A DNA stretch of 64,000 bases from Methylobacterium phyllostachyos. GTDB taxonomy: Bacteria > Pseudomonadota > Alphaproteobacteria > Rhizobiales > Beijerinckiaceae. The notes under the pieces were generated by a model. It worked only from the letters and a program-made list of their open reading frames with translations, searched no databases and was not told the origin of the DNA. The translations under genes were made by a program, and so were the position numbers. Positions 39,763 through 50,400 of the stretch are shown piece after piece. The number at the start of each line of letters is the position of its first letter. Within the stretch, counting starts at the first letter, position 1. The stretch covers positions 1-64,000 of the forward strand of contig NZ_FNHS01000010.1 in assembly GCF_900103445.1 (NCBI RefSeq), given 5' to 3'.

Positions 39763-42024
39763 TCAGCCGAGCAGCTTGTCGAGCGTGATCGGCATCTCGC
39801 GCACCCGCACGCCGGTGGCGTGCCAGATCGCGTTGGCGATGGCCCCCACCGTGCCGGTGATGCCGATCTCGCCGACGCCCTTCACGCCGAGGTTGTTCAC
39901 CACCGCGTCGTCCTCGTGGACGAGGATCGCCTCCATGGCGGGCACGTCGGCATTCACCGGCACGTGGTATTCGGCGAGGTTGTCGTTGAGGAAGCGGCCG
40001 GTGCGTGGGTCCATCTCGGCCCGCTCGTGGAGCGCGAAGGACAGGCCCCAGATCATCCCGCCGTAATACTGGCTCTGGACGAGGCGCGGATTGATCACCC
40101 GGCCCGCCGCGAAAGCGCCGACGAGGCGGCTCACCCGGATCTGGCCGAGATCCGGATCGACCTTCACCTCGGCGAAGACCGCCCCGTGGGCGTGCATGGC
40201 ATAGGCCGCCTGCGCGGCCGGATCGGCCCCGGCCTTGCCCTGGCCCTCGATGCTCGACCGGCCGGCCCGCTTGAGGATGTCGGTGACGGATTCGCTCCGG
40301 CCCGGATCGTCGCGCCGGGTCAGCCGGCCGTCGGCTGCGGTCACGCCGGCATTGCCCGCACCGTAGAGCGGGGAGGCGGGGTCGTTGGTGGCGAGATCCG
40401 TGAGCTGGCGGATCACGTCGGCGGCGGCCGCGTGGATCGCGCCGCCGGCCGTGGCGGTGTGGCCGGAGCCGCCTGCGATGCCGGCATTCGGCAGGTCCGA
40501 AGACCCCATCCGGAAGGTGAGGGCGTCCATCCCGATCCCGAGCCCGTCGGCGGCGATCTGGGCGAGCGCCGTCCAGGATCCCTGGCCCATGTCGATCGCC
40601 CCGAGTTCCACCGTGCCGGTGCCGTCGGCGCGGATCTCGGCCCGGGCTAGCCCCTCGAAGATCAGCGCCGGGAAGGTGGCGGTGCCCATGCCGGTGCCGA
40701 CCAGGAACCCGTCCTTGTCCCGCGTCTGGCGGGGTTTTAGCGAGCGCCCGGCCCAGCCGAAGGCCTCGGCGCCGCGCCGGTAGCATTCCCGCAGGGCTTT
40801 TGAGGAGAACGGCTTGCCGGTGAGCGGCTCGACCTCGGCGTAGTTGGCGAGGCGGAACGCCAGCGGGTCCATGCCGAGCTCAACGGCCATCTCGTCGATG
40901 GCGCTCTCCAGGGCGACGCTGCCGGTGGCCTCGCCGGGGGCGCGCATGAACAGCGGCGTGCCGGTATCGAGGCGCACCGCCTCGTGGCGGATCGCGAGGG
41001 CCGGGCTCGCGTAGAGGGTGCTGGTCGCCCGGCCCGCCGGCTCGAAGAAATCGTCGAAGCTCGACGAGGCGGTGAGGATGTGGTGGTCAAGGGCCGTGAG
41101 CTTGCCGGCATCGTCGGTGCCGAGGCGCAGGGTCTGCCGGGTCGGGCCGCGATGGCCCATCGGGCCGTACATCTGGCTCCGCGTTGGCACGAGCTTCACC
41201 GGCCGGCCCACGAGCTTGGCCGCCATGCAGGCCAGCACCTGCGGCCCGGCGGGCACGCCCTTCGAGCCGAAGCCGCCGCCGAGATAGGGGCTATCGATGT
41301 GGATGTCGTCGGGGCTGATGCCGAAGAGCCCGGCGAGCCTCGCCTGCGACATGGCGAGCGCCTGGGTCGGCATGAGGAGCGACAGCCGGTCCCCGTCCCA
41401 GCTGGCCACGGCCGCGTGCGGCTCCATGGCGTTGTGGTACTGGGCCGGCGTCTCGTAGGTCGCGGCGATTTTTTTGGACGCGGAGGCGAGCCCGGCCTCG
41501 ACGTCGCCGTCCGACTCGGCCGGCGGCGCGCCGACGCCCACGGAGGGCGGCGTGAACACGGCGCCCGCATCGAGGCCGATCCGCGGGGTCTCGGCCGCGT
41601 AGGTCGGGGCGAGCAGCCGGGCGCCCTCGGTGGCCGACTCCAGGGTCTCGGCAATCACCACGGCGATGGGCTGGTTGGCGTAGCGGACGCGGTCGTTCTG
41701 CAGGAGGTCGAGGCGGAAGGTGAACGGGCCGTCCTTGGCGTCCGGGTCCTTGGCGAGCTTCGGGGCGTTCTGCGGGGTCATCACCGCCACGACGCCGGGA
41801 TGCGCCTCGGCGGCCGCCACGTCGAGGCCGGTGACACGGCCCTTGGCGATTCGGGCGACGCAGAGCGCCGCGTGGAGCGTACCGGGGGGCAGGTTGTCGG
41901 CGGAGAAGCGGGCTTGGCCCGTCACCTTGAGGGGGCCGTCGCGCCGGGTCAGCGGCTGGCCGATGCTGGAGCCGTGGCGGATGCCGCCGGCGGGAAGAGG
42001 GCTGGGCGAGGCGGTCGCGGTCAT
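39763..42024 (-). CDS. Molybdopterin-binding subunit of aldehyde oxidase (PaoC/xanthine dehydrogenase family)
   Basis: A 753-residue large subunit holding the molybdenum cofactor and active site. Landmarks: IGQPLTRRDGPLKVTGQARF, SPYLGGGFGSKGVPAGPQVL (Moco-binding Gly loop), FMRAPGEATGSVALESAIDE, GAIDMGQGSWTALAQIAADG and the C-terminal catalytic glutamate in GVKGVGEIGITGTVG. The organisation with the two genes upstream is that of PaoABC (YagTSR) rather than classic XdhAB. It is separated from the FAD subunit gene by 169 bp holding a repeat element. Confidence 0.92.
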   Translation of the reverse strand: MTATASPSPLPAGGIRHGSSIGQPLTRRDGPLKVTGQARFSADNLPPGTLHAALCVARIAKGRVTGLDVAAAEAHPGVVAVMTPQNAPKLAKDPDAKDGPFTFRLDLLQNDRVRYANQPIAVVIAETLESATEGARLLAPTYAAETPRIGLDAGAVFTPPSVGVGAPPAESDGDVEAGLASASKKIAATYETPAQYHNAMEPHAAVASWDGDRLSLLMPTQALAMSQARLAGLFGISPDDIHIDSPYLGGGFGSKGVPAGPQVLACMAAKLVGRPVKLVPTRSQMYGPMGHRGPTRQTLRLGTDDAGKLTALDHHILTASSSFDDFFEPAGRATSTLYASPALAIRHEAVRLDTGTPLFMRAPGEATGSVALESAIDEMAVELGMDPLAFRLANYAEVEPLTGKPFSSKALRECYRRGAEAFGWAGRSLKPRQTRDKDGFLVGTGMGTATFPALIFEGLARAEIRADGTGTVELGAIDMGQGSWTALAQIAADGLGIGMDALTFRMGSSDLPNAGIAGGSGHTATAGGAIHAAAADVIRQLTDLATNDPASPLYGAGNAGVTAADGRLTRRDDPGRSESVTDILKRAGRSSIEGQGKAGADPAAQAAYAMHAHGAVFAEVKVDPDLGQIRVSRLVGAFAAGRVINPRLVQSQYYGGMIWGLSFALHERAEMDPRTGRFLNDNLAEYHVPVNADVPAMEAILVHEDDAVVNNLGVKGVGEIGITGTVGAIANAIWHATGVRVREMPITLDKLLG

Positions 42025-42078
42025 GCGGGTCTCCTCAAAGGGTTCCGGTTGAAGCCTTCGGTTGCGGTGACCCGCTCC

Positions 42079-42168
42079 GTCATCACGAGCGAAGCGAAGT
42101 GACCCAGGGCAGCGCCACGCTGGACGCCATGGCGCCGCCCTGGATTGCTTCGCTGCGCTCGCAAAGAC
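42079..42168. repeat. Extragenic palindromic repeat, family 1 copy C
   Basis: Begins GTCATCACGAGCGAAGCGAA and ends TTCGCTGCGCTCGCAAAGAC. It is inserted between two subunit genes of one oxidase operon, the only copy that interrupts an operon. Confidence 0.8.
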
Positions 42169-42193
42169 GGCGGCGGGGCCATCGAAGGCGGCG

Positions 42194-43237
42194 TCAGACG
42201 ATGCCGAACGGGGAGGCGGGGAGCGCCGGGATCCGGGCGGGTGTGCCCGCGGCGGCCTGGTTGAGGGCGCGGATCGCCACCCGGCGGGCGAGTTCGATCT
42301 TGAAGGCATTGGCCTCGCCGGTGGGCTTGGCGCCGGCGAGCGCCGCGTCGGCGGCCTTCGCGTAGGCCTCGGGGGAGGGCGCCTGTCCGGCGAGCGCGGC
42401 TTCCGCCTCCGCCACCCGCCAGGGCTTCAGCGCCAGCCCGCCGAGGGCGAGCCGCGCCTGCGCGATCCGGCCGTCGGCCTTGAACGTCAGGGCGGCCGCC
42501 GCCGAGACCACCGCGAAGGCGTAGGAGGTGCGGTCGCGGACCTTGAGATAGCGGGCGCGGCCCCGGAACGACGCCGCCTCGGGCGGCAGGCGCAGGGCGG
42601 TGATCAGCTCGCCCGGCCGCAGATCGGTCTCCCGCTCCGGATGGTCGCCGGGCAGACGATGGAAGGCAGTGAGCGGAATCTCGCGGGTGCCGTCCGGCCC
42701 GGCGGTCTCCACCACCGCGTCGAGGGCGGCGAGCGGCACGCAGAAATCGGACGGGTGGGTGGCGATGCAGTGCTCGCTCCAGCCCTGGACCGCGTGGATC
42801 CGGGTGGCGTGCCCCAGGGCCGCGCAGCCGGAGCCGGGCGCGCGCTTGTTGCAGGGGGATACGGCGTCGGTAAAATATTGGCAGCGGGTGCGCTGCATCA
42901 GGTTGCCACCGGCGGTGGCAGCGTTGCGCAACTGCGCCGAGGCGCCGGCCAGCAGGGCCTCGGCCACCATCGGGTAGGTTTTGGCGAAGGCCGGGTCGTA
43001 GGCGAGGTCGCTGTTGCGCACCAGGGCGCCGACTCGGGTACCGCCGTCCGGCAGCCGCTCGATCGCCGAGAGGCCGGGCAGGCGGGTGATGTCGACGATC
43101 CGCTCCGGGGTCGCGACGCCGCCCTTCATCAGATCGACCAGATTGGTGCCGGCGGCGAGGTATGCGGTGCCCGGAACCTGCCCGGCCGCTACGGCCTCCG
43201 GCACGCTCGCCGGGCGGATGTAATCGAAATGTCTCAC
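42194..43237 (-). CDS. FAD-binding subunit of aldehyde oxidase with [4Fe-4S] motif (PaoB-like)
   Basis: A 347-residue medium subunit. FAD-binding motifs: [20 protein letters not shown] and [13 protein letters not shown]. The insert C-Q-Y-F...C-N-K-R-x-P-G-S-G-C near residues 120-140 matches the extra [4Fe-4S] cluster seen in PaoB/YagS. The start is GTG 43237, overlapping the iron-sulfur subunit stop by GTGA. It passes electrons from the 2Fe-2S subunit to the acceptor. Confidence 0.9.
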   Translation of the reverse strand: MRHFDYIRPASVPEAVAAGQVPGTAYLAAGTNLVDLMKGGVATPERIVDITRLPGLSAIERLPDGGTRVGALVRNSDLAYDPAFAKTYPMVAEALLAGASAQLRNAATAGGNLMQRTRCQYFTDAVSPCNKRAPGSGCAALGHATRIHAVQGWSEHCIATHPSDFCVPLAALDAVVETAGPDGTREIPLTAFHRLPGDHPERETDLRPGELITALRLPPEAASFRGRARYLKVRDRTSYAFAVVSAAAALTFKADGRIAQARLALGGLALKPWRVAEAEAALAGQAPSPEAYAKAADAALAGAKPTGEANAFKIELARRVAIRALNQAAAGTPARIPALPASPFGIV

Positions 43238-43725
43238 GCCGCATCCTCCCGGTGCTCGGCACGGGCCGCCGCGTCCTGAACCGCATCGAGGATGCCGGCA
43301 TAGGCGCCGCAGCGGCAGAGATTGCCGCTCATGCCCTCGCGGATGCGCTCGGGATCGGTGCCGGCATGCCCCTCGCGGATCAGGCCGACCGCGCTCATGA
43401 TCTGGCCGGGGGTGCAGAAGCCGCACTGGAAACCGTCATGGGCGATGAACGCCGCCTGGACCGGATGCAGCCGGTCGCCCTCGGCGAGCCCCTCGATGGT
43501 CAGGATCTCGGCCCCGTCGAGGCTCGCGGCGAGCGTCAGGCAGGAATTGATCCGCCGCCCGTCCACCAGCACCGTGCAGGCGCCGCACTGGCCGCGGTCG
43601 CAGCCCTTCTTGGCGCCGGTCAGGCCGAGGCGCTCACGCAGGAGGTCGAGGAGGGTCACCCGCGGATCGTCGAGGTCGATCTCGCGCGGCTGCCCGTTCA
43701 GGGTGAGCCTGAGGGGAATGGTCAT
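43234..43725 (-). CDS. [2Fe-2S] subunit of aldehyde oxidase (PaoA-like)
   Basis: A 163-residue small subunit with two 2Fe-2S clusters: plant-ferredoxin type [16 protein letters not shown] and alpha-helical type [11 protein letters not shown] with [12 protein letters not shown]. With the ATG at 43725 there is no Tat signal, unlike E. coli PaoA. Longer in-frame starts also fail to give an RR motif, so the complex is probably cytoplasmic. It is the first gene of the three-subunit operon. Confidence 0.92.
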   Translation of the reverse strand: MTIPLRLTLNGQPREIDLDDPRVTLLDLLRERLGLTGAKKGCDRGQCGACTVLVDGRRINSCLTLAASLDGAEILTIEGLAEGDRLHPVQAAFIAHDGFQCGFCTPGQIMSAVGLIREGHAGTDPERIREGMSGNLCRCGAYAGILDAVQDAAARAEHREDAA

Positions 43726-43977
43726 GGGGTCCGGCTCCGCGAAGGCTGGAACCGTTACAGATAGCTGAGCCGGATACTGTGGCGAGACTTCAATCAGAGA
43801 CGATGTGCGCAACATCACGACGCGCATCGGTTGCGCCGATATGCCGACTTGACCGTTCGCCGCGGACGAACGATCGCGGCCCACGCGCCGTCGTGCCTGT
43901 CGAACCGCGCATCGCGTGAGAACGGGGTGACGAAGCCGGGCCGTTCGGATATCGTTTTGCGGGGGCTTTCCTCCGCC

Positions 43978-44053
43978 GGGCCTGTAGCTCAATGGTTAGA
44001 GCCGACCGCTCATAACGGTCTGGTTGTAGGTTCGAGTCCTACCGGGCCCACCA
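43978..44053 (+). tRNA. tRNA with CAT anticodon, probably tRNA-Ile2 (lysidine)
   Basis: A 76-nt cloverleaf with encoded CCA; anticodon CAT at 44011-44013 in stem GACCG/CGGTC. Acceptor stem GGGCCTG/CGGGCCC has full pairing at position 1, so it is not an initiator. Pairs C4-G69 and C5-G68 are TilS recognition features of the AUA-reading tRNA-Ile2 and differ from elongator tRNA-Met in E. coli. Elongator Met remains the alternative. Confidence 0.9.
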
Positions 44054-44409
44054 CCGGCCGCAGCCCTGAGCAAGCCCAGCGCACCGGCCACATCGTGGTT
44101 TCGAAAGGTCGCGACCCAGCCCTTTGGAGGTGTTTCCAACGCGTGCGAGGATGAGCCTTTCATCCGCTAAGCAGGGGCTTGGCGGATGCTCTATCCGGTA
44201 GCCGTCCTTGCGAGCGAGAGCGAAGCAATCCAGTCGGCGCCACGACCGCCGAAGTCACGCTGCCCTGGGTCGCGTCGCTGCGCTCGCGATGACGGAGGTG
44301 GCTGGCCGGCGAATCGAGCGTCAAACACCTTGAAAGGGCCGGCTGAGCCCCTTGAAAACCCGGCTGCGTGAACAGCGATTCAACGTCCCAGTCTAAAAAG
44401 ATAACGCCA
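44054..44409. other. 356-bp repeat-rich intergenic region
   Basis: It holds fragments of repeat family 2 (CATCGTGGTTTCGAAAGGTC near 44090 and CCTTGAAAGGGCCGGCTGAG near 44328) and family 1 copy D (44204-44293). No gene is supported. Confidence 0.6.
44204..44293. repeat. Extragenic palindromic repeat, family 1 copy D
   Basis: Begins GTCCTTGCGAGCGAGAGCGA and ends GCTGCGCTCGCGATGAC, with the shared internal CTGCCCTGGGTCGCGTCGCT. It lies downstream of the tRNA. Confidence 0.8.
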
Positions 44410-44526
44410 TTAAGACATCGATATCATGCACGCGAAGAGGATCGTGATCTCGAACGCGATCCATCCGCCGAATACTAGAACCAGTTCCCGATCCGCCTTC
44501 CAGGCGATCTTCGTCGCAGCAAACAT
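44410..44526 (-). CDS. 38-residue single-helix membrane protein, unknown
   Basis: A short gene missed by length cut-offs. The predicted product starts MFAATKIAWKADRELVLVFG and continues with GWIAFEITILFACMISMS, giving one hydrophobic helix of about 23 residues after a short charged N-terminus. A strong ribosome site, GGGGAGG, lies 6 nt before the ATG on this strand. The stop is TAA. I know no family; small membrane proteins of this size often modulate a larger transporter or oxidase. Confidence 0.6.
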   Translation of the reverse strand: MFAATKIAWKADRELVLVFGGWIAFEITILFACMISMS

Positions 44527-44857
44527 ACGCGACCTCCCCGCGGCGCGTCATGCCCCGCAAGCAGTTTCCGAAAACGCGATGATCTTACGCCTGCAAGTAT
44601 TCGATCACACCCTTGCGAGCAGCGCAATTACGGATTTTAACGGATCCGGGCTGAGATCAGTACCTGCCGCCAGCAAGGACGCCCGCACGGAGATCCGGAC
44701 TGCCGATTTCGCGGCGCAGCAAGTCTTGCGGCGTGTTGCTCAAGTGCGACGCGCATCCGCCGCCGGCGCACGGCGGATCGCGGTCCCTTGCGTTGAACCC
44801 GGCCTCCCGCCGCGGGTTGGGCCGCAGCGGCCGCGGCGGCTGCACGGAGGAGGATCC
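44527..44857. other. 331-bp intergenic region before the TOBE gene
   Basis: Carries the ribosome site and promoter of the 38-residue gene at its left and of the TOBE gene at its right. No ModE box, molybdenum-cofactor riboswitch or other element could be recognised. Confidence 0.4.
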
Positions 44858-45070
44858 ATGAAGCACGGCGCGCGCAACGACATCCCCGCCACGGTGACGG
44901 CAATCAAGCGCGGGGGCGTGATGGCGCAGGTCGAGGTGGAACTCGTCGGTACCACCTACCGCATGGCCTCGGTCATGACCCTCGATTCGCTGGAGGAGCT
45001 CGGCCTCAAGGAGGGCGACACCGTCCACGTGCTCGCCAAGGCCGTGAACGTGCTGCTGGTGAAGCCGTGA
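44858..45070 (+). CDS. TOBE-domain molybdate/molybdopterin-binding protein (Mop-like)
   Basis: A 70-residue single TOBE/Mop domain: RNDIPATVTAIKRGGVMAQV and TYRMASVMTLDSLEELGLKE, ending VLAKAVNVLLVKP. Such proteins store or buffer molybdate as oligomers. GGAGGAGGATCC precedes the ATG directly. The molybdenum oxidase genes lie 1.1 kb away on the other strand, so a role in supplying that enzyme is plausible. Confidence 0.9.
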   Translation: MKHGARNDIPATVTAIKRGGVMAQVEVELVGTTYRMASVMTLDSLEELGLKEGDTVHVLAKAVNVLLVKP

Positions 45071-45123
45071 CGGTGCCGCACGGCCACTCCTGACGGCCCT
45101 CGGCCGCCAGGAGCGGCGCAGGG

Positions 45124-47121
45124 TCAGGCGGCCCGGATGTCGCGCAGGAAGCCGTCGACCTCCTGCTTGACGGAGAGCGACTGCTTGGCGAGCTCGGCCG
45201 CCGCGTTCAGCACCTGCGCGGCGGCGCTGCCGGTCTCGCCGGCCGACGTCAGCACCCGCGCCACGTTGGACGACACGTCCTGCGTCCCCTTCGCGGCCTG
45301 GCCGGCATTGCGCGAGATCTCGCTGGTCGCCGCCGTCTGCTCCACCACCGTCGAGGCGATCGAGCCGCTGATCTCGCTCACGCTCGCGATCGTGCGGGCG
45401 ATCTGCGCCATCGCCTCCGCGGCCTGGGCGGTGGCCGCCTGGATCGCCGCGATCTGGCCGCCGATCTCGTCGGTCGCCTTCGCGGTCTGGCCCGCCAGCT
45501 CCTTCACCTCGGCCGCCACCACGGCGAAGCCCCGGCCCGCCTCGCCGGCCCGGGCCGCCTCGATCGTGGCGTTGAGCGCGAGCAGGTTGGTCTGACCGGC
45601 GATCCCAGAGATCGTCGTCACGGCCGCGCCGATCTGCTCGGCGGCCGCGCGCAGGCTCGCCATGGCGGCGTTGCTCGCCTCGGCCTCGTGAGCGGCGAAG
45701 CCCGCGACCTCGTTGGAGCGCACCACCTGCCGCTCGATCTCCTGGAGCGAGGACACCATCTCCTCGGCCGCCGCCGCCACGGTCTGGACGTTGGTGGCCG
45801 TCTGCTCGGCGGCGGCGCTGGAGGCGACGGCCTGATCGTTGGTGGCGTCGGCCACCCGCGTCATCGAGCGCGCCGTCGCGTCGAGTTCGGTGGCGCTCGC
45901 CGTGACGACGTCGAGCGAGTGGGCGACCCTCTGCTCGAAGGCGCGGACGAGCTGATCGACCCGCTCGACCCGGCGCAGCCGGGCCTCCTGCTCGGCAGCC
46001 TGCGCGGCCTCCAGCTCGGCCCGGGCGATGGCGTTCGTCCGGAATACCTCGACGGCTTTGGCCATGGCGCCGATCTCGTCCGTAGCGTCCTGCGAGGGGA
46101 CCACGACGGCGGTGTCGCCCTCGGCGAGACGGCGCATGGCCTCGGTCATGCCGGCCACCGGCCGGATGATGCTGCGGCTGATCACCAGCGCCATGGCCCC
46201 GCCCAGGACGAGCGCCAGCACGAGCAGGGTGATCTGGACGTCGCGCGCGCTCGCCACCGCGGCGTCCACGGCCTGGGCGTTCTCCGCGATGGCGTCCTTG
46301 ATCAGGTCGCGCACGGCGGTGCCCGCCTCGTCGATCCGGCTCGTCTGGGGCTTGATCCCGGTCTCGAACACCGTCTTCAGAACATCCAGAGCGCTGGCGG
46401 TCGCCCGGAAATCGCGGCCATAGGCGCCCAGAGCGTCGATGACGGCCTGGATCTCGGACGCGAACGCGGCGGCACCCTCGGCCTCCTTGAAGACCTTCAG
46501 GGCGGCTTCGGCCTTCTCGACATTCTTCGCGAAGGTGGCCGGGCCGTTCGGATCGAACGTCGCCAGGAAACGCCAGTTGGCGACGCGGACCAGCAGCATG
46601 GCGCTCTCCACGGTCTGGGCAGGGCCGAGCAGCGACGCGCTGGCCCGAGCCCGCACCTCGCCCACCAGGGTGTTGGTGGCGGCGGTCAGGGTGTCGCCGC
46701 CCGTGAACAGGCGCCCCTTGGCCTCGGTCACGGTGGTGCCCGCCGTCGCGAGGCGATCCAGTTCGGCCCTCAACGCGCGGGCATGGTCGCGGATCTGTTC
46801 GTAGAGCTTGCGGCGCACCTCCTTGGTTGTTGGCTTGATCAGCGCCTCGGCCGTCTCCTCGATCTCGCGCCGCGCCTGTTCCAAGGCGGCGATCCGCTCG
46901 GGTGCCGGGGCGAACCGGTACAGTTCGGTCTGACCGACCAACCGCGCAGCGAGACTGTTGACGGCGAAGATCGACCGCGCGCTCTGCTCCAGCCGACCAC
47001 GGCTAGCGTATTGTTGATCGACGACACCCTGCTGATAAAGTGAATAGAAACCGATTCCCGTGGCAATCAGCACGAGCATCGCAAAACCGGCATATAGCCG
47101 CCAACGAATACCTATTCTCAT
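45124..47121 (-). CDS. Methyl-accepting chemotaxis protein (665 aa)
   Basis: A chemoreceptor: membrane helix near the N-terminus ([20 protein letters not shown]), a long periplasmic helical domain of about 270 residues, second membrane helix ([20 protein letters not shown]), HAMP ([20 protein letters not shown]) and signalling domain with [20 protein letters not shown] and [18 protein letters not shown]. The start at 47121 fits the basic MRIGIRWRL segment; an ATG 14 codons upstream is less likely. Ligand unknown. Its closing [19 protein letters not shown] resembles the other receptor's C-terminus. Confidence 0.94.
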   Translation of the reverse strand: MRIGIRWRLYAGFAMLVLIATGIGFYSLYQQGVVDQQYASRGRLEQSARSIFAVNSLAARLVGQTELYRFAPAPERIAALEQARREIEETAEALIKPTTKEVRRKLYEQIRDHARALRAELDRLATAGTTVTEAKGRLFTGGDTLTAATNTLVGEVRARASASLLGPAQTVESAMLLVRVANWRFLATFDPNGPATFAKNVEKAEAALKVFKEAEGAAAFASEIQAVIDALGAYGRDFRATASALDVLKTVFETGIKPQTSRIDEAGTAVRDLIKDAIAENAQAVDAAVASARDVQITLLVLALVLGGAMALVISRSIIRPVAGMTEAMRRLAEGDTAVVVPSQDATDEIGAMAKAVEVFRTNAIARAELEAAQAAEQEARLRRVERVDQLVRAFEQRVAHSLDVVTASATELDATARSMTRVADATNDQAVASSAAAEQTATNVQTVAAAAEEMVSSLQEIERQVVRSNEVAGFAAHEAEASNAAMASLRAAAEQIGAAVTTISGIAGQTNLLALNATIEAARAGEAGRGFAVVAAEVKELAGQTAKATDEIGGQIAAIQAATAQAAEAMAQIARTIASVSEISGSIASTVVEQTAATSEISRNAGQAAKGTQDVSSNVARVLTSAGETGSAAAQVLNAAAELAKQSLSVKQEVDGFLRDIRAA

Positions 47122-47412
47122 GGAAATACGACTCCGATCAATGATGGACGCACGCCTGGGCATATCGGCAAGCTATTTGCAGCTGCCGACACATTGTCAA
47201 GCTTTAAACCAATAAACTATAAATTTCTCAAGACATCAATATTTCACAGCAAGATTAGAATACATCGCGGTCAGATAATTTGAGACAGTATTGAGAGCCT
47301 GGAATCGGGGATCCAGTCATAGATTATAATTATTCTAGACTGACACAGTGTCGCCGGCCGCAGATTGTGGCCTGCGCGGTCCTGCCCGCTCACGCCCCCC
47401 ATCACCCATGCC

Positions 47413-50400
47413 TCAGGATCGGCCGAACCGCGCGTAGAGCGCCGGCAGAACCACCAGGGTCAGCAGCGTGGCGCTGATCAGGCCGCCGATCACCACGGTG
47501 GCGAGCGGGCGCTGGACCTCCGCGCCGGTGCCGGTGGCGAGTGCCATCGGCACGAAACCCAGGGAGGCGACGAGCGCGGTCATCGCCACCGGCCGCAACC
47601 GGGTGAGGGCGCCCGCGCGAATCGCCGCCGGCAGCGGCCGGCCCTCGGCGACGAGCTGCTTGATGAAGGTCAGCATCACGAGGCCGTTCAGCACCGCCAC
47701 GCCGGAGAGCGCGATGAACCCGACCGCCGCCGGCACCGAGAGCGGCATCCCGCGCAGCCACAGGGCCGCGATCCCGCCGGTCAGCGCCAGCGGCACCGCG
47801 CTGAACACGAGAAGCGCATCGCGCGCCCGGCCGAGCGCCGCGGTGAGCAGCAGGACAATCAGCCCGAAGCAGACCGGCACCACCACGGCGAGGCGCGCCC
47901 GCGCCGAGGCGAGGTTCTCGAACTGACCGCCCCAACTCAGGGAGGCGCCCGCCGGCAGCGGCACCTGCGCGGCGACCTTCGCTTGCGCCTCCGCCACCAG
48001 GGAGCCGATGTCGCGCCCACGGACATTGGCGGTGACCACGACCCGACGGCGGCCGTTCTCCCGGCTGATCTGGTTCGGCCCCTCACTCACCGAGAAATGC
48101 GCGACCTGCCGCAGCAGCACGGAGGCGGCCCGGCCGTTCGGGCCCGGGGGGAGCGGCACGGGCAGGTTCTCCAGGGCCTCCCGATCCTCGCGGACCTGAT
48201 CGGTCAGCCGCACCACGATCGGCACGCGCCGGTCGCCCTCGAACACGATTCCCGCCTCCTTCCCGCCCATGGCGGCGCCGATCACCTCCTGGATCGCCCC
48301 GGTGCTGAGCCCCAACCGCGCCGCCTCCTCCCGGTCGATCGTGATCTCGAAGACCGGCAGGCCGGCGATCTGCTCGACCTTCACGTCGTCGGCGCCCGGG
48401 ATCCCGCGCAGGATCGCGGCGATCCGGTTGGCGGTCTCCAGCATCGGCCCGAAATCCTCGCCGAACACTTTGACGGCAAGGTCGCCCCGGGTGCCGGCGA
48501 GGAGCTCGTTGAAGCGCAGCTGGATCGGCTGGGAGAACTCGTAAACGTTGCCGGCGAGCTCAGTTACGGCCGCCTCGATCTGCGCCTGCAACGCCGCCTT
48601 CGACAGGCTCGGGTCGGGCCACGCGGCCTGCGGCTTGAGCATCACGAAGGTGTCGGAGGAATTCGGCGGCATCGGGTCGGTGGCGACCTCGGCGGTGCCG
48701 GTCTTCGAGAACACGGTGGCGACCTGCGGGAACTTGGCGATCACCTGCTCGACCTTGAGCTGCATGGCCTGCGACTGGGTCAGCGAGGTCGAGGGAATCC
48801 GGGTGGCGTTGAGCGCGATGCTCTTCTCGTCGAGCAGCGGGATGAACTCGGTCCCGAGCCGTGCGGCGAGCAGCCCGGCGCCGACGAGGAGCAGCAAAGC
48901 CGCCCCGACGAAGGGCGCGGGTGCCCGGATCGCCGCGCCCAGAACCGGCCGGTAAAACGCCTTCAGGCCCCGGAGGATCGGGCTCTCCGCCTCGGTGACC
49001 CGGCCGGTCAGCGCGATGGCGATCAGGGCCGGCACGAAGGTCAGCGACAGCACGAAGGCCGCGGCCAGCGCCAGGATGACGGTGAGCGCCATCGGCTGGA
49101 ACATCTTGCCCTCGACCCCCGAGAAGGTCAGGAGCGGCAGGTAGACCAGGATGATGATCGCCTGCCCGTAGAGGGACGGCTTGATCATCTCCTCGGCGGA
49201 TGCGCGCACCGTCTCCAGGCGCTCGTCCAAGGCGAGGGGGCGCCCGATTGCGTGCTGCCGCTCGGCGAGGTGGCGGAGCGCGTTCTCGGTGATGATCACC
49301 GCCCCGTCGACGATGAGCCCGAAATCGAGCGCCCCGAGGCTCATCAGGTTGGCCGAGATTTTTGCCTCGACCATGCCGGTCACGGTCATCAGCATGGCGA
49401 CCGGGATGACCAGGGCCGCGATCAGCGCCGCCCGGATGTTGCCGAGCAGCAGGAACAGCACGACGATCACCAGCCCCGCGCCCTCCGCTAGGTTCTTGCC
49501 CACCGTGCGGATCGTCGCCTCGACGAGCTGCGTCCGGTCGAGAACCGTCTCGACCACGATGCCGGGGGGCAGGGCGCGCCGGATCTGGTCCAGGCGGGCG
49601 CCGACGGCGGAGGCCACCGTGCGGCTGTTCTCGCCGATCCGCATCAGGGCGGTGCCGATCACGGTCTCCCGCCCGTTCTCGCTGGCCGAGCCCGTGCGCA
49701 GGTCGCGCCCGATCCGCACCGTGGCGATGTCGCGGATCCGCACCGGCACGCCGCCGCGGCTCGCCACCACCACGTCGGCGATCGCCGCCGGGCTCTCCAG
49801 GCGGCCGGCGGCGCGCACCACGTAGCTCTCGCCATTGTCCTCCAGGTAGCGGGCGCCCTGGTTGGCGTTGTTGGCCTGGAGCGCCCGGGCGACATCCGCG
49901 AAGGAGAGGTCGAGGGCGGTGAGCTTCGTCGGGTCCGGCTGGACATGGTACTGCTTCTCGAAGCCGCCGATCCCATCGACGCCGGCGACCCCCGGCACCG
50001 CCTTGATCTGCGGCCGGATGATCCAGTCCTCGACCGTACGCAGGTAGGCGACCTGCTCCAGCTCCGTGCGGAGATCCTGGCCCTCCGGGGTGCGGTAGCT
50101 GCCGTCCGGCTGCCAGCCCGGCTTGCCCGCCGGCACGATCACCCGCTCGTCCGGCGGCGCGTAGCGGACCGACCACATGGTGATCTCGCCGAGGCCGGTG
50201 GAGATCGGCCCCATCCGGGGCTCGACGCCCGAGGGCAGATCCTCCCGCACCTGGGCGAGGCGCTCGGCGACCTGCTGGCGGGCGAAGTAGATGTCGAGAT
50301 TTTCCGCGAAGACCGCGGTGACCTGCGAGAAGCCGTTGCGTGAGAGCGAGCGGGTGTAGTCGAGGCCCTTGATGCCGGCCAGCGCGGTCTCGACCGGGTA

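Noticed and set aside
44426..44857. Extension of the TOBE protein to an ATG at 44426
   Set aside because: The 144 additional residues have no fold signature, lie antisense to the 38-residue gene and ignore the strong ribosome site at 44846.
47164..47410. A+T-rich stretch upstream of the second chemoreceptor as a foreign island
   Set aside because: It is only about 250 bp, contains no gene, and is best explained as promoter DNA.
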